Shown here piece by piece: positions 1 through 9,362 of a DNA stretch of 64,000 nucleotides. A program made the translations under genes and the position numbers. The stretch is from Halogeometricum rufum. Its GTDB lineage: Archaea > Halobacteriota > Halobacteria > Halobacteriales > Haloferacaceae. The notes beneath the pieces were generated by a model. That model had not been told where the DNA came from and made no database searches. It worked only from the letters and a program-made list of their open reading frames with translations. The stretch is from NCBI RefSeq assembly GCF_900112175.1, contig NZ_FOYT01000002.1, forward strand, positions 806,001-870,000. Direction: 5' to 3'. Position 1 is the stretch's first letter, and every line of letters starts with the position of its first letter.

Positions 1-125
1 TCGGCCTCGCGTTCGCGTTCGACGTCCCGCCGGCCGGCGTCCAGAGCGCCGTCTTCGGCGGCGCCGTGGCTCTCGCCGCGTACGTGGTCTACCGAATCCT
101 CGCGGACCGCTTCGGCGACGGCTGA
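1..125 (+). CDS. C-terminal end of a membrane protein (partial)
   Basis: An open frame enters from the left edge and ends with TGA at 123-125. The visible 40 residues have a hydrophobic stretch followed by a short basic/acidic tail (YRILADRFGDG), as expected for the last transmembrane helix of an integral membrane protein. The rest lies outside the window, so the family cannot be named. It converges on the next gene with only 11 bases between their stop codons. Confidence 0.55.
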   Translation, partial: GLAFAFDVPPAGVQSAVFGGAVALAAYVVYRILADRFGDG

Positions 126-136
126 GAGGACGTTCG

Positions 137-478
137 TCACTCGGAGAGCGGACGGCGTCGCCGGTACTCGGCGCCGAGGAGGTCCGCGACCAAGAGGAGG
201 GAGAACAGACCGTCGAGACCCGTGGCAGTCACGACGTTGGGCGCGCCCACCGCCGCGACGAGTTTGGCGCCGCCCACGCCGAGGTAGACGAGGCCGGCAC
301 CGATGCGGAACGTCCGATTCGCCCGGAATGGTTCGATAGCGGCCGCGAGGCTCCCGACGACGACGAGTCCGCACAGAGCGTACTCGACGGGCGTCGCCGG
401 AACGTCGAGGAGGGCGAACCCGAGGACGAAGACGGCGGCACCGGCGAGTCGCTCGACGTCCACGTCGTCGCGGTTCAC
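137..478 (-). CDS. Small four-helix membrane protein, hypothetical
   Basis: The 113-residue protein has four predicted hydrophobic segments at about residues 10-26, 31-50, 56-78 and 86-102, with a basic C-terminus (YRRRRP). I do not recognise the family. No catalytic motif is visible. It stands alone, with the left-edge gene converging on it and a roughly 175-bp gap to the siroheme decarboxylase gene. Confidence 0.7.
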   Translation of the reverse strand: MNRDDVDVERLAGAAVFVLGFALLDVPATPVEYALCGLVVVGSLAAAIEPFRANRTFRIGAGLVYLGVGGAKLVAAVGAPNVVTATGLDGLFSLLLVADLLGAEYRRRRPLSE

Positions 479-654
479 CCCTCCGACCTCCGTTCGGCCG
501 TCGGTGCGCTGTCGGCACGGTCGCTCACGTTCCGGGCATCGCCATCGGAGGGCACGGGCCGACAGACGTGTCAGGTTTACAAATATATCCCGACCGGTCG
601 CGGCGGCGACCCGGACCGGCGGTCACGATGTCACCGGCGGTCACGCGCCGATGG

Positions 655-1701
655 CTACGGCGACTCCGACCCGACCAGTTCCTCGTACTGCGCGCCCGTC
701 TGCTTCAGCGTCGCCGTCGAGTAGAGGCGTTCGTGGTCGAACGGCAGGTGGTCGGCGGCGAGTTCGTCTATCTTCTCGTCGACGGCGTCGGCCTCGCGGC
801 CGTGGATCATCGTGAAGAGGTTGTACGGCCAGTCCTGGTCGGGGCGGCGCGGCCGGTGGTAGCAGAGCGTGACGTACGGCAGGCGGCCGACGGCTTCGCC
901 CCGTTCGTCCAACTCCTCGTCGGGCACGTCCCAGACGACCATGCAGTTGGCGTCGAAGCCGGTGACGACGTGGTTGACGATGCAGCCGATGCGCTTGATA
1001 CAGCCGTCGTCGAGGAGTCGGTCGACGGCCGCGAGGACGTCGTCGACGTCCGCACCGATGGCGTCGGCCACGTCCCGGTACGGCGTCGCGGAGAGCGGGA
1101 ACCCGTCCTGAATCTCCACGAGGAGGTTCGCCTCGAGGGGCGACAGGTCGCCCGTCGCCTCCTCGGAGATGCGCGTGGCGTTGACTTCGGTCTCGGCGAG
1201 ACTCTCGCGGGCGAACCGGTCGTCGTTCATCACCGGGAACTCCAGGTCGATGTAGTAGTCGGTGAGCATCGGGAGGTTCAGCACCGCGAGCCCGGTTCGC
1301 TCCTCGATTTCGGTCAGAATCCGGTCGCGCACCTCGCGGGAGGCGGCGGTGACGACGAACCACATGTTCCACTCGTGGTCGCGGCGGTAGTTGTGGTTCA
1401 CCTGCCGGTAGCCGTTTATCACCTCGGCCACCTCCTCGAAGCGGTCCGCGGGCGCCGAGACGGCGGCCAGCGTCGAACTGCCGACGACCGGCGGGTTCAA
1501 CACGGCCCCGAACCGGCGGAAGATGCCCGCCTCGCGGAGGGCGCGGACGCGCGCGAGGGCGTCGTCCTCGCTGATGCCGAGTTCCGCGCCGAGGGCGCGG
1601 AACGGCCGTTCGACGACGGGGAATCCGCTCTGGTACTCGTCGATGAGCGTGGCGTCCACCTCGTCTAAGTCGGCCCGCCAGTCGTCGGAGAGTGCGCTCA
1701 T
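655..1701 (-). CDS. ahbA: Siroheme decarboxylase, fused AhbA/AhbB-type two-domain protein
   Basis: This enzyme should decarboxylate siroheme to 12,18-didecarboxysiroheme in the alternative (archaeal) heme pathway. The 348 residues hold two tandem Lrp/AsnC-like units, each a winged helix plus an alpha/beta RAM-like domain: about residues 1-165 (FRRFGAVLNPPVVG, NHNYRRDHEWNMWFV) and about 170-348 (IKRIGCIVNHVVTGFDANCM, YHRPRRPDQDWPYNLFTMIHG). The NHNYRR...WNMWF and CYHR...WPYNLF motifs are the signature that separates AhbA/B from true Lrp regulators. In methanogens AhbA and AhbB are separate chains; here both halves are in one polypeptide. The gene is divergent from the TrpD-like gene. Confidence 0.85.
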   Translation of the reverse strand: MSALSDDWRADLDEVDATLIDEYQSGFPVVERPFRALGAELGISEDDALARVRALREAGIFRRFGAVLNPPVVGSSTLAAVSAPADRFEEVAEVINGYRQVNHNYRRDHEWNMWFVVTAASREVRDRILTEIEERTGLAVLNLPMLTDYYIDLEFPVMNDDRFARESLAETEVNATRISEEATGDLSPLEANLLVEIQDGFPLSATPYRDVADAIGADVDDVLAAVDRLLDDGCIKRIGCIVNHVVTGFDANCMVVWDVPDEELDERGEAVGRLPYVTLCYHRPRRPDQDWPYNLFTMIHGREADAVDEKIDELAADHLPFDHERLYSTATLKQTGAQYEELVGSESP

Positions 1702-1804
1702 TGCCGGCTATGAGGACTCGGTGAACGTACCTATTTCGGGTTCGGGCGACGATTCAGCTATCGCTAACGCACCACTTTTGACCCGCGACTCCCAACTCCG
1801 AATC

Positions 1805-2878
1805 ATGGCACAAGCGCCGGAGAGCCCCGAGTTCGGGGAGTGGCCGTTGAAGCGACTCATGACCGAGGTGGTGGGGACGGGCACGAAGTCCGCCGAGGAC
1901 ATGACGCGCGAACAGGCGAGCGAGGCGATGCGACGCATCCTCGCGGGCGAACCCGACCACACGACGCTGGGGGCGTTCTGGCTGGCGAACCGGTGGAAGC
2001 ACAACGTCGCCGAGGAACTCGCGGCCTACGCCGACGTGATGTGCGAACACGTCGAGTACGCCGAACCCGACGCCGACCCCGTCGACTGCGGGGCAAACTA
2101 CGACGGGAAGGGCGAGACGGCGATACTGGGCGCCGCCGCGGGCATCGTCGCCGCCGGCGCGGGCACGCCCGTCGTCGTGCACTCGGGCGACCGGGTCCCG
2201 ACGCAGAAGCAGGACGCCTACAAGCACGTCCTCGACGAACTCGGGATTCGCACCGAGTTGTCCCCCGAGGAGAGCGCAGACCAGGTGGACGAGACGGGCT
2301 TCGGCTTCTACTACCAGCCCGCGTTCAACCCGGCCATCGACGACCTGTGGGAGCGCCGCGACCAGATGGGCGTCCGCACGTTCGTCAACACCATCGAGAC
2401 CATCGCCAACCCCGCGAACGCCGACGTCCACCTCGGGAGCTTCTACCACCTCGCGTTCGCGAAGAAGATCGTGGACACGTTCGAGCAGTCCGAGAAACTA
2501 AACCCGCGCCGCGTCGTCATGTTCCAGGGGATGGAGGGCTACGACGACATCCGCCCCGGCTACACGAAGGTGGGCGAGTCCACCGACGGCGAGTTCACCG
2601 ACTTCGAGATAGAGACGGCCGAGTACGGGATGGACTTCGAGAACGAGGACCTCGAAGTCGACCCCGACGACGTGGCCGGCGACTCCGCGGCCATCACGGA
2701 GTCCGTGGTCGCCGGCGAGCGTGACGACCACTTCTACGACGCCGTCGCCCTCAACGCGGCGTTCCGCATCTACGCCCGCGAGGACGCCGAGACGCTGGCG
2801 GACGGACTGGAGATGGCCCGCGAGAGCATCGAATCGGGCGCCGCCGAGGCGGTCCTCGACGACCTGCGCGCGTTCTGA
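1805..2878 (+). CDS. TrpD-like glycosyltransferase (anthranilate phosphoribosyltransferase family)
   Basis: The 357-residue protein has the TrpD/thymidine phosphorylase-like fold: an N-terminal helical domain (about 1-75) with the usual EQASEAM and DHTTLGAFWLANR elements, then a pyrophosphate-binding region (about 90-130: ANYDGKGETAILGAAAGIVA, VVHSGDRVPT) and a later FYYQPAFNPAI region. The GDGxGT motif of true TrpD is replaced by YDGKGET, so this is probably a TrpD2-like paralogue rather than the tryptophan enzyme. No other trp gene is nearby. The start at 1805 is chosen because upstream in-frame sequence runs into the divergent gene and the MAQAPESPEF start matches haloarchaeal practice. 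Confidence 0.8.
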   Translation: MAQAPESPEFGEWPLKRLMTEVVGTGTKSAEDMTREQASEAMRRILAGEPDHTTLGAFWLANRWKHNVAEELAAYADVMCEHVEYAEPDADPVDCGANYDGKGETAILGAAAGIVAAGAGTPVVVHSGDRVPTQKQDAYKHVLDELGIRTELSPEESADQVDETGFGFYYQPAFNPAIDDLWERRDQMGVRTFVNTIETIANPANADVHLGSFYHLAFAKKIVDTFEQSEKLNPRRVVMFQGMEGYDDIRPGYTKVGESTDGEFTDFEIETAEYGMDFENEDLEVDPDDVAGDSAAITESVVAGERDDHFYDAVALNAAFRIYAREDAETLADGLEMARESIESGAAEAVLDDLRAF

Positions 2879-2930
2879 CCTCCCTCTCCGCTTCCCGCGC
2901 GTTTTTTTGGATAGGCGGCGAGCGTCGGGT

Positions 2931-4202
2931 ATGACCACCTTCGACGACCGCTCGCTGGTCGAGATTCGCCGTGACCTGCACCGCCACCCCGAGGAGGGCT
3001 GGAAGGAGTTCCGAACGACCGCGCTCGTCGCCGAGGAACTGGATCGACTCGGGTTCGACCTCGCTCTCGGCGCGGACGCGGTGAACGCCGAGGAACGACT
3101 CGGCGTGCCCTCCGACGACGAGATAGCCGCCGCGCGGGAACGCGCGCGGCGCGAGGGCGCACCCGAGGAGTATCTGGACTACATGGACGACGTGACGGGC
3201 CTCGTCGCGTCGAAGCGCTACGGCGACGGCCCGACCATCGGCGTCCGAGTCGACATGGACGCCCTCGCGCGGTCGGAGGCGACCGACGACGACCACCGGC
3301 CGGCGCGCGAGGGGTTCGGCAGCACCCACCCGACGGAGATGCACGCCTGCGGGCACGACGGGCACACGGCCATCGGCGTCGGCATCGCCCGCGCGTTCGA
3401 CGCCGAGGGGTTCGACGGCACGCTGAAACTGTTCTTCCAGCCCGCGGAGGAGGGCGGCCGCGGCGGGAAGCCGATGAGCGAGACCGACCACCTCGACGAC
3501 GTGGACGCCCTGTTGGCCCTCCACCTCGGACTGGACGAGGCGACGGGCACCATCGTCGGCGGCTACGACCGCCCGCTCTCGAACGCGAAGATAGACGTGA
3601 CGTTCGACGGCGAACCGGCCCACGCCGGCGGCGCGCCGAACGAGGGGCGAAACGCCCTGCAGGCGATGAGCACCGCGATTCAGAACCTGTACGCCATCCC
3701 GCGGCACGCCGACGGGAAGACGCGAATCAACGTCGGGCAGGTCCACGCCGACAACGCGCAGAACGTCATCTGCGAGGAGGCGCGGATGCGCGTCGAAGTG
3801 CGCGGCGAGGACGCCGACCTGAACGACTACATGATGGCGAAGGCCGACCGCGTCGTCGAACACGCCGCGGGGATGCACGACGTCGACTTCGACACCAGTC
3901 TGTACGGCATGACGACCACGTTCGAGAACGACCAGTCCGTCGTCGAGACGGTGATGGACGCCGCTGAGACCGTCGAGGCCGTGGACCAGGTGTGCGGGCG
4001 GAGCCCGTTCGGCGGGAGCGAGGACGCCTCCTTCCTCGTCCGCCGCGTGCAGGAGAACGGCGGCGTCGCCTCCTACGTCGGCATCGGCGCGAGCAACCCC
4101 GCCGGCCACCACACGGCGTACTTCGACATCGAGGAGGAGTCCCTCGACATCGGCGTCGACGTGATAACGGAGTCGGTCCGGCGGTTGGCCGACGACCTGT
4201 AG
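2931..4202 (+). CDS. M20-family amidohydrolase (AbgB/aminoacylase-like)
   Basis: This 423-residue M20D metallopeptidase-family enzyme probably hydrolyses an N-acyl or p-aminobenzoyl-glutamate-type amide in the cytoplasm. Visible motifs are RRDLHRHPEEGWKEF near the N-terminus, HACGHDGHTA (metal ligands, about residue 138), FQPAEEGGRGG (catalytic Glu pair, about 170), AHAGGAPNEGRNAL (dimerisation domain) and ASNPAGHHTAYFDIEE (last metal ligand His). An insertion after residue 45 (the ERLGVPSDDEIAAARERARR region) matches the AbgB-type subfamily. It lies 52 bp after the TrpD-like gene on the same strand and may share its transcript. Confidence 0.85.
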   Translation: MTTFDDRSLVEIRRDLHRHPEEGWKEFRTTALVAEELDRLGFDLALGADAVNAEERLGVPSDDEIAAARERARREGAPEEYLDYMDDVTGLVASKRYGDGPTIGVRVDMDALARSEATDDDHRPAREGFGSTHPTEMHACGHDGHTAIGVGIARAFDAEGFDGTLKLFFQPAEEGGRGGKPMSETDHLDDVDALLALHLGLDEATGTIVGGYDRPLSNAKIDVTFDGEPAHAGGAPNEGRNALQAMSTAIQNLYAIPRHADGKTRINVGQVHADNAQNVICEEARMRVEVRGEDADLNDYMMAKADRVVEHAAGMHDVDFDTSLYGMTTTFENDQSVVETVMDAAETVEAVDQVCGRSPFGGSEDASFLVRRVQENGGVASYVGIGASNPAGHHTAYFDIEEESLDIGVDVITESVRRLADDL

Positions 4203-4218
4203 TTCCGCCGACGGCGGA

Positions 4219-4719
4219 CTACTTCTCGACGACTTCGAACGGGACGGCGTACCGCGTCCCGTCGTCCCCGCCGGCGACTCGCTTCAGGAACCAGTAGCGA
4301 CCGGGACCGAGCGGGACGGGTCGCGGCGGCGACCCCTCGCCCAACTCGTCGTCCGTCGCGTCCGGAGTCGGTCGGAGCGTCCACGACGCCGCACCGCCCG
4401 GCGTCGCGACGAGCAAGTCGAGCGTCACGTCCTCGCGAGTGACCGCCGCGGTCCACGTCTCGCCGTCGAGGCGCCAGACCGACCACGCGTCGCCGCCGAC
4501 GGTCACCCGTTCGTCGGTCAGGTTCGACAGCGTGAACGTGACCGTCTCGCCCACCGGGACGCGCGCGGGCGAGGCGGACAGCGAGAACGTCTCGTCGGAC
4601 CGCCGCACGTCCGCGGCGGACGGGGCGGACGGCGGGTCGGCACGCGGGGCGGTCAGACACCCCGCGGCGGCGACTGCGGCGGCGAACGGGAGCGAACGGA
4701 GGAGGGCGCGGCGTCGCAT
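4219..4719 (-). CDS. Small secreted lipoprotein with Ig-like fold
   Basis: The 166-residue protein begins with a basic n-region, a hydrophobic stretch and a lipobox-like AAGC at about residue 20, so it is probably exported and lipid-anchored. The mature part is beta-rich (VTFTLSNLTDERVTVGG, ending YWFLKRVAGG...FEVVEK), resembling an immunoglobulin-like domain. Some archaeal lipoprotein signals use the Tat route (RRRALL here). Function unknown. It converges on the amidohydrolase gene with a 16-bp gap. Confidence 0.7.
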   Translation of the reverse strand: MRRRALLRSLPFAAAVAAAGCLTAPRADPPSAPSAADVRRSDETFSLSASPARVPVGETVTFTLSNLTDERVTVGGDAWSVWRLDGETWTAAVTREDVTLDLLVATPGGAASWTLRPTPDATDDELGEGSPPRPVPLGPGRYWFLKRVAGGDDGTRYAVPFEVVEK

Positions 4720-4755
4720 ACGGACCGATTCGAACCGGGGGACAAGTGCTTTCGG

Positions 4756-5760
4756 CTAGGGGACGAGCACCGACCGGAACCGCACGTCGCCGTTCAGCAT
4801 CGCCTCGTACGCCGCCTCGGCCTCGTCGAGCGAGAACGTCTCGACGCGCGGCGTCACGTCGCGGAGGGCGCTGAACTCCAGGGTGTCCTCCGAATCCCGC
4901 GGCGTGCCCGAGGGCCACCCGCCGACGCTCTGTCGCTCCTGTACGAGGGGTTGGACGTTCACCGAGAGTTCGTCGCCGGGGACGGCGATGGTGAGTAGCG
5001 TGCCGTCGACGCCCAGACCGCCCGCGATGGACTCCATCGCGTCGGTGCTCGGCGCGGTGCCGAGAATCACCTTCGCGCCGCCCATCGAGCGCAGTTCCTC
5101 GGCGGGGTCCACCGCGCTGGCGTCGAGGAAGTGGTCGGCGCCGAGTTCGTAGGCGAGGTCCTCCTTGTCCGGCGACGTGGAGACGGCCACCGTCTCGAAC
5201 CCGGCGGCGCGGGCGTACTGGATACCGAGGTGGCCGAGGCCGCCGACCCCCTGCACCGCGACGAGGTCACCGGGGCGGGCGTCGGCGTTCCGAAGCGAGT
5301 TGAACGTCGTGATACCGGCACAGAGCAGGGGGGCGGCGTCGACGGCGTCCAGTTCCTCGGGGATGCGCGCGAGTGCCTCGTGCGGCGCGGTCATGTACTC
5401 GGCGTAGCCGCCGTCGTAGGAGATACCCGTCACCGCGCCGTGCTCGCAGGTGATGAAGTCGCCGCGCCGGCAGGCGTCGCAGGTGAAGCAGTGGCCGCCG
5501 TGCCAGCCGACACCGACGCGGTCACCTTCCGTCCACTCGGTCACGTCGTCGCCGACGGCGTCGACACGGCCGGCGACTTCGTGGCCGGGGACCCGCGGGT
5601 AGTCGATGCCGGGCCACTGGCCCTCCTTCACGAACGCGTCGCTGTGACAGATGCCGCACGCCTCCACCACCACGCGGACCTCGCCGGGGTCCGGGTCGGG
5701 CACGTCTCGGTCGACGACTTCGAACGGCTCGCCGGGTTCGGTGACTTGGACTGCTTTCAT
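4756..5760 (-). CDS. Zinc-dependent alcohol dehydrogenase (MDR family)
   Basis: This 334-residue NAD(P)-dependent medium-chain dehydrogenase has the catalytic-zinc motif CGICHSD (about 36-42) and the GHEVAGRV zinc segment. The structural-zinc Cys cluster HCFTCDACRRGDFITC is at about 97-112. The Rossmann motif is GVGGLGHLGIQYARAAGFE at about 172-190. Length and motif order fit class I zinc alcohol dehydrogenases that act on primary alcohols. The substrate cannot be read from sequence. It stands as a single gene. Confidence 0.9.
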   Translation of the reverse strand: MKAVQVTEPGEPFEVVDRDVPDPDPGEVRVVVEACGICHSDAFVKEGQWPGIDYPRVPGHEVAGRVDAVGDDVTEWTEGDRVGVGWHGGHCFTCDACRRGDFITCEHGAVTGISYDGGYAEYMTAPHEALARIPEELDAVDAAPLLCAGITTFNSLRNADARPGDLVAVQGVGGLGHLGIQYARAAGFETVAVSTSPDKEDLAYELGADHFLDASAVDPAEELRSMGGAKVILGTAPSTDAMESIAGGLGVDGTLLTIAVPGDELSVNVQPLVQERQSVGGWPSGTPRDSEDTLEFSALRDVTPRVETFSLDEAEAAYEAMLNGDVRFRSVLVP

Positions 5761-5884
5761 CGGGTCGTCGTTGGGGGACGGCGACCGTCAGTGGTTTGGG
5801 TGGTTCGCTTACCCGTCGCCGAGTGTGACCGTTCCGAGCGGAAGAACTGCGGGCGACGCCGACTGCGCGGCGTCCGGTACGGCG

Positions 5885-6889
5885 CTACTCGTCGGCCGGC
5901 ATCGCCACGCCGACGAGCGTCTCGCCCGCGGTGACCGTCGCCTCGCGGCAGACGGAGTAGACGACGCCCGACCGGTCGGCCGTCGCCTCCTGCAACACCT
6001 CGTACGTCGTCGGGTCGTAGACGCGCCCGAGGTGGTCGCCCGCGTCCACCTCGCGGCCGAGTTCGGCCTCCGGTCCGGGGTGGAACAGCCCCGACTCGGC
6101 CGCTCTGACGCGCCCGAGGTGGTTCCGGGCCGTCGTCTGGTCGGCCGGTATCTCGGGGTCGCCCGGCAGCATCCCCAGTTCCCGGAGGACGTTGAACACG
6201 CCGCGGACGCCCGTCTCGATGGCGGGTTCGACCAACTGCTTGTTGTGCGCGAGTTCGGGCGTGATGGAGGGGATGCCCGCCCGGGTGGCGGCGACGCGGA
6301 GTTTGCCGCCGAAGTTGCGCTCGGACCACTCGGTGTCGGCGTCGTCGCCGGCGGCCTCCGCGAGCAACATGTCGGTCCCGAACGCCTCCGCGAGGCGGCG
6401 GCTCTCGTCGTCGCCGTCGAGGTAGACGGTGTGCGTCAGCATCTCGAGGCTGCCGGTGTGCAGGTCCACGATGTAGTCGGCGTCGCCCGCGTACTCCCAG
6501 AGGGCGGCCGCCATCCGTTCGTGCAGCGACCCCTCCTCGTCGCCCGGCCAGACGCGGTTCATGTTCGAGTTGACCGAGTCGAGCGCTTCGGGCGTCGTGT
6601 AGGAGACGCGGTCGAACGTCAGTGGGTCGGCGACGGGCACGGCGACCAGCGTCCCCGATAGGTCGTCGGCGTCGAGTCGTTCGTGGACGCGGCGGAGCGT
6701 CTCCGTCCCGTTTATCTCGCGGCCGTGCTGAGCGGCCTGAACGTACACGGTCGGGCCGTCTCCGTCGTCGGCGTGCGTCTGACTGCCGGCCGTATCTCGC
6801 TCGGCGGCGTCGCCGTACGTGTGGACCGTCGTCTCGACTTCGACGCCCGACGGGAGGCGGGCGAGCGTGAGCGTCTCTGCGGTGTGCAT
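5885..6889 (-). CDS. Succinylglutamate desuccinylase/aspartoacylase-family protein
   Basis: This 334-residue zinc deacylase-like protein has the M14-type metal motif AAQHGREINGTET (about 50-62: His and Glu), the ADYIVDLHTGSLE segment (Asp-Leu-His, about 138-150) and a C-terminal beta domain ending LVGVAMPADE. Related haloarchaeal and bacterial proteins are annotated as ectoine-derivative or N-acyl-amino-acid deacylases. No ectoine genes are visible here, so the substrate is open. Confidence 0.82.
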   Translation of the reverse strand: MHTAETLTLARLPSGVEVETTVHTYGDAAERDTAGSQTHADDGDGPTVYVQAAQHGREINGTETLRRVHERLDADDLSGTLVAVPVADPLTFDRVSYTTPEALDSVNSNMNRVWPGDEEGSLHERMAAALWEYAGDADYIVDLHTGSLEMLTHTVYLDGDDESRRLAEAFGTDMLLAEAAGDDADTEWSERNFGGKLRVAATRAGIPSITPELAHNKQLVEPAIETGVRGVFNVLRELGMLPGDPEIPADQTTARNHLGRVRAAESGLFHPGPEAELGREVDAGDHLGRVYDPTTYEVLQEATADRSGVVYSVCREATVTAGETLVGVAMPADE

Positions 6890-6955
6890 ACCCCTCGTTT
6901 CGGAACGACGCGGTTAGTAGCTACGGACGGGGGAAAGCGACGCCGCGGCCGCCGG

Positions 6956-8029
6956 TCACCGCTGGCTGTCGCGCAGGACGAACGGGCCGATAGAGAGCGT
7001 GCGCTTGGCCACGGTGGCGATGCGGAGCACGTACGACAGCAAGAGCAGGAACGGCAGGAGCGAGACGGTGAGCGCGAGCATCGTCACCCAGACGACGTTG
7101 TTCACGCCGGCTATCGACCCCGTGAACGTCGCGGCGTCGACGAACGCCAGCATCGACAGCGACACCAAGAGCGCGGGGACGGCGGCGTAGGCGACGAGTT
7201 GGGAGAGGCTGGTGAGCGCCCACTGGAAGTAGAGCGTCTTGATGTGTTCGCGGGCCGGCCCGAACATCACCAGCGCGTCCCGCAGGTCGTTCAGCGCCGC
7301 GCTCGTCGGGTCGTCGATGGCGTCGGCGTGACGGGCCAGAAGTCGGTCCACCTCGAACACCTTGCGTCCGTAGTTGAAGTCCAGCGCCGCCGAGAGGAGG
7401 TCGTACGTCCCGAACTGCGCGCCGTGGAGTCTGTCGAGGACGACGTCCGCGTTCTCCGAGAGGCTGTCGCAGAAGCTCGACAGTTCCTCGCTGGCGTCCT
7501 CGTCGTCTATCTTCGCGGTGGCGTCCGCGACGTTCGCCGCCTCCACCTGCGCGGCGGCGACGAGCGACGACAGGAGCGCCGAGGGGTCCGCGGGGGCGGC
7601 GTCGAGGCCGGTGAGTTCGCGGATGTACTCGCGGGTGTCCATCGCGCCGCTCATCCGCGCGCGCTGGTCGTCGAACGGCCCCAACTCCTGCGAGATGACC
7701 ACCTGCGTGATGGTGACGACGAGGGTGACGCCGGTGATGGTGGCGCTGGCCATCGTCGAGAACATCGTGTCCAGCACGTCGCCGCTCGCTACGGTGGACA
7801 GGAACGGCGGGTCCAGCGCGATGCCCGTGACGACGAGGAGGACGAAGAACGTCCCGGCGAGGACGCCCGTCGCCACGAGGCGGTTCGCGTCGAGCAGAAT
7901 CCACAGCTTCAGCCGCGACTCCCCGGCGCGTTCGCGCATCGTGTTCGCCGTCGCGACGGCGGCGTCGTCGTCCGCGCTCGGGTCGTACGTGCGGTCGATT
8001 ATCTCGCGTCCGTCCTCCGCGTCAGCCAT
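6956..8029 (-). CDS. Multi-pass membrane protein, hypothetical
   Basis: The 357-residue protein has a soluble N-terminus, two hydrophobic segments (about 45-70 and 85-115), a long central soluble domain of about 130 residues rich in Asp/Ala, and two C-terminal helices (about 260-290 and 305-335). I do not recognise it beyond a conserved haloarchaeal membrane family. The start (MADAEDGREI) overlaps the upstream DUF4177-like gene by 8 bases, which indicates translational coupling. A start six codons earlier is possible. Confidence 0.75.
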   Translation of the reverse strand: MADAEDGREIIDRTYDPSADDDAAVATANTMRERAGESRLKLWILLDANRLVATGVLAGTFFVLLVVTGIALDPPFLSTVASGDVLDTMFSTMASATITGVTLVVTITQVVISQELGPFDDQRARMSGAMDTREYIRELTGLDAAPADPSALLSSLVAAAQVEAANVADATAKIDDEDASEELSSFCDSLSENADVVLDRLHGAQFGTYDLLSAALDFNYGRKVFEVDRLLARHADAIDDPTSAALNDLRDALVMFGPAREHIKTLYFQWALTSLSQLVAYAAVPALLVSLSMLAFVDAATFTGSIAGVNNVVWVTMLALTVSLLPFLLLLSYVLRIATVAKRTLSIGPFVLRDSQR

Positions 8030-8234
8030 GACTCTCCGTGTCGGCAACCGACTTCGGGCGCTTGAGGACGAGGTACTTCGTGCCGCCGTCGGTGTAGTCG
8101 ACGCCGCAGACGAGTTCCCACCCCTCCTCGCCGAGTTCGTTCAGCGCCGCCTGCGGGTCTTCGGCCTCCGCCCGGGCCGACCCCCGCGGCGGACGGAGCG
8201 TCCGATACTCCCACCGCGTCGTCTCACCTGTCAT
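8022..8234 (-). CDS. DUF4177-like small protein
   Basis: This 70-residue protein (start MTGETTRWEY) has the DUF4177-like pattern: an initial WEYRTLRPP strand, a central ALNELGEEGWELVCGVDY helix-strand with the typical LN.LG.EGWELV motif, and a final YLVLKRPK strand. Function is unknown. It overlaps the downstream membrane-protein gene by 8 bases, so the two form a small operon. Confidence 0.75.
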   Translation of the reverse strand: MTGETTRWEYRTLRPPRGSARAEAEDPQAALNELGEEGWELVCGVDYTDGGTKYLVLKRPKSVADTESHG

Positions 8235-8326
8235 GGGCGACTCTCCGGTAGGCGGCGATATGTGAGTACCGGCCGCCGAGCAGGGCGACTCACCAACGTT
8301 TTCACCCCGCACCCCCTCGGAAGGGT

Positions 8327-8839
8327 ATGAGCAACCCGACTGCGACGCTGCACACCAACCGGGGCGACATCGTCGTCGAACTGTTCGAAGAGCGCGCGCC
8401 GCGAACGGTCGAGAACTTCGTCGGCCTCGCGACGGGCGAGAAGGCGTGGACGGACCCCGAGACGGGCGAGAAGCGTACCGACTCGCTGTACGAGGGGACC
8501 ATCTTCCACCGCGTCATCGAGGACTTCATGATTCAGGGCGGTGACCCCGAGGGGACCGGCCGCGGCGGTCCCGGCTACCAGTTCGACGACGAGTTCCACG
8601 ACGAACTCCGCCACGACAGCGCGGGCAAACTGTCGATGGCCAACAGCGGTCCGAACACGAACGGCTCGCAGTTCTTCATCACGCTCGACGCCCAACCCCA
8701 CCTCGACGGCCGCCACGCCGTCTTCGGCGAAGTCGTCGAGGGGATGGACGTGGTCGAGGAGATCGGCTCGCTCCCCACGGACCGCAACGACAAGCCGATG
8801 AAGGACGTCGTCATCGAGTCCGTCGACGTCGACCAGTAA
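8327..8839 (+). CDS. Peptidyl-prolyl cis-trans isomerase, cyclophilin type
   Basis: This 170-residue single-domain cyclophilin catalyses proline isomerisation during protein folding. Diagnostic motifs are [11 protein letters not shown] (about 26-36), [20 protein letters not shown] (about 61-80; catalytic Arg and Phe), [17 protein letters not shown] (about 103-119) and [14 protein letters not shown]. There is no signal peptide, so it is cytoplasmic. Confidence 0.95.
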   Translation: MSNPTATLHTNRGDIVVELFEERAPRTVENFVGLATGEKAWTDPETGEKRTDSLYEGTIFHRVIEDFMIQGGDPEGTGRGGPGYQFDDEFHDELRHDSAGKLSMANSGPNTNGSQFFITLDAQPHLDGRHAVFGEVVEGMDVVEEIGSLPTDRNDKPMKDVVIESVDVDQ

Positions 8840-8924
8840 GTCGCCGGCGACAGCGAGGCGAGACACGCATTTTCCGACGGGTCGACCGACAGCGCAAAGT
8901 TCGCGCCGCCGCTATCCTCCGGCG

Positions 8925-9278
8925 ATGAGCGATTCCGAGTCGTCGGACGAACCACTTCGTCCGAGCGAGGTGGGCGACGAGGCGAACGCGCCGCCCGTAG
9001 ACGAGAAGCCGTACAAGATAATCTTCGAGGCGAACAAGTGCTTCGGCGCGGGCAAGTGCGCGGAAGTGGCGGACAACTGGGAGATGGACATCACGTCGGG
9101 GCTGGCGCGGCCGAAGTCCTACTACTTCGGCGAGGACGAACTGGCGGAGAACGTCCGCGCCGCCGAGGTGTGTCCGGCCAAGAAGGGACGGGGCGTCATC
9201 CACGTCATCGACCGACGCGCCGACGAGGAGCTAGCGCCCGACCCGAACGGGGACGGGACGCTCAGCGTCGACTGGTAG
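8925..9278 (+). CDS. Small ferredoxin with three conserved Cys (3Fe-4S type)
   Basis: The 117-residue electron-transfer protein has Cys pairs NKCFGAGKCAEVA (about 38-50) and a distant AAEVCPAKKG (about 83-92). Only three Cys fall in the cluster pattern, with C-x4-C rather than C-x2-C-x2-C. This resembles the single-cluster 3Fe-4S ferredoxins that partner with P450s and other oxidoreductases. The acidic N-terminal extension of about 30 residues is typical of halophiles. Its partner is not apparent from the neighbours. Confidence 0.8.
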   Translation: MSDSESSDEPLRPSEVGDEANAPPVDEKPYKIIFEANKCFGAGKCAEVADNWEMDITSGLARPKSYYFGEDELAENVRAAEVCPAKKGRGVIHVIDRRADEELAPDPNGDGTLSVDW

Positions 9279-9362
9279 CGCGCCCGTCGCGAGCGTCGGC
9301 GTCGTCGGTCGGTCGACGGCGACGAACCGAAAAAGTGCGGTCACCGAACCGTCGCGGTGCCC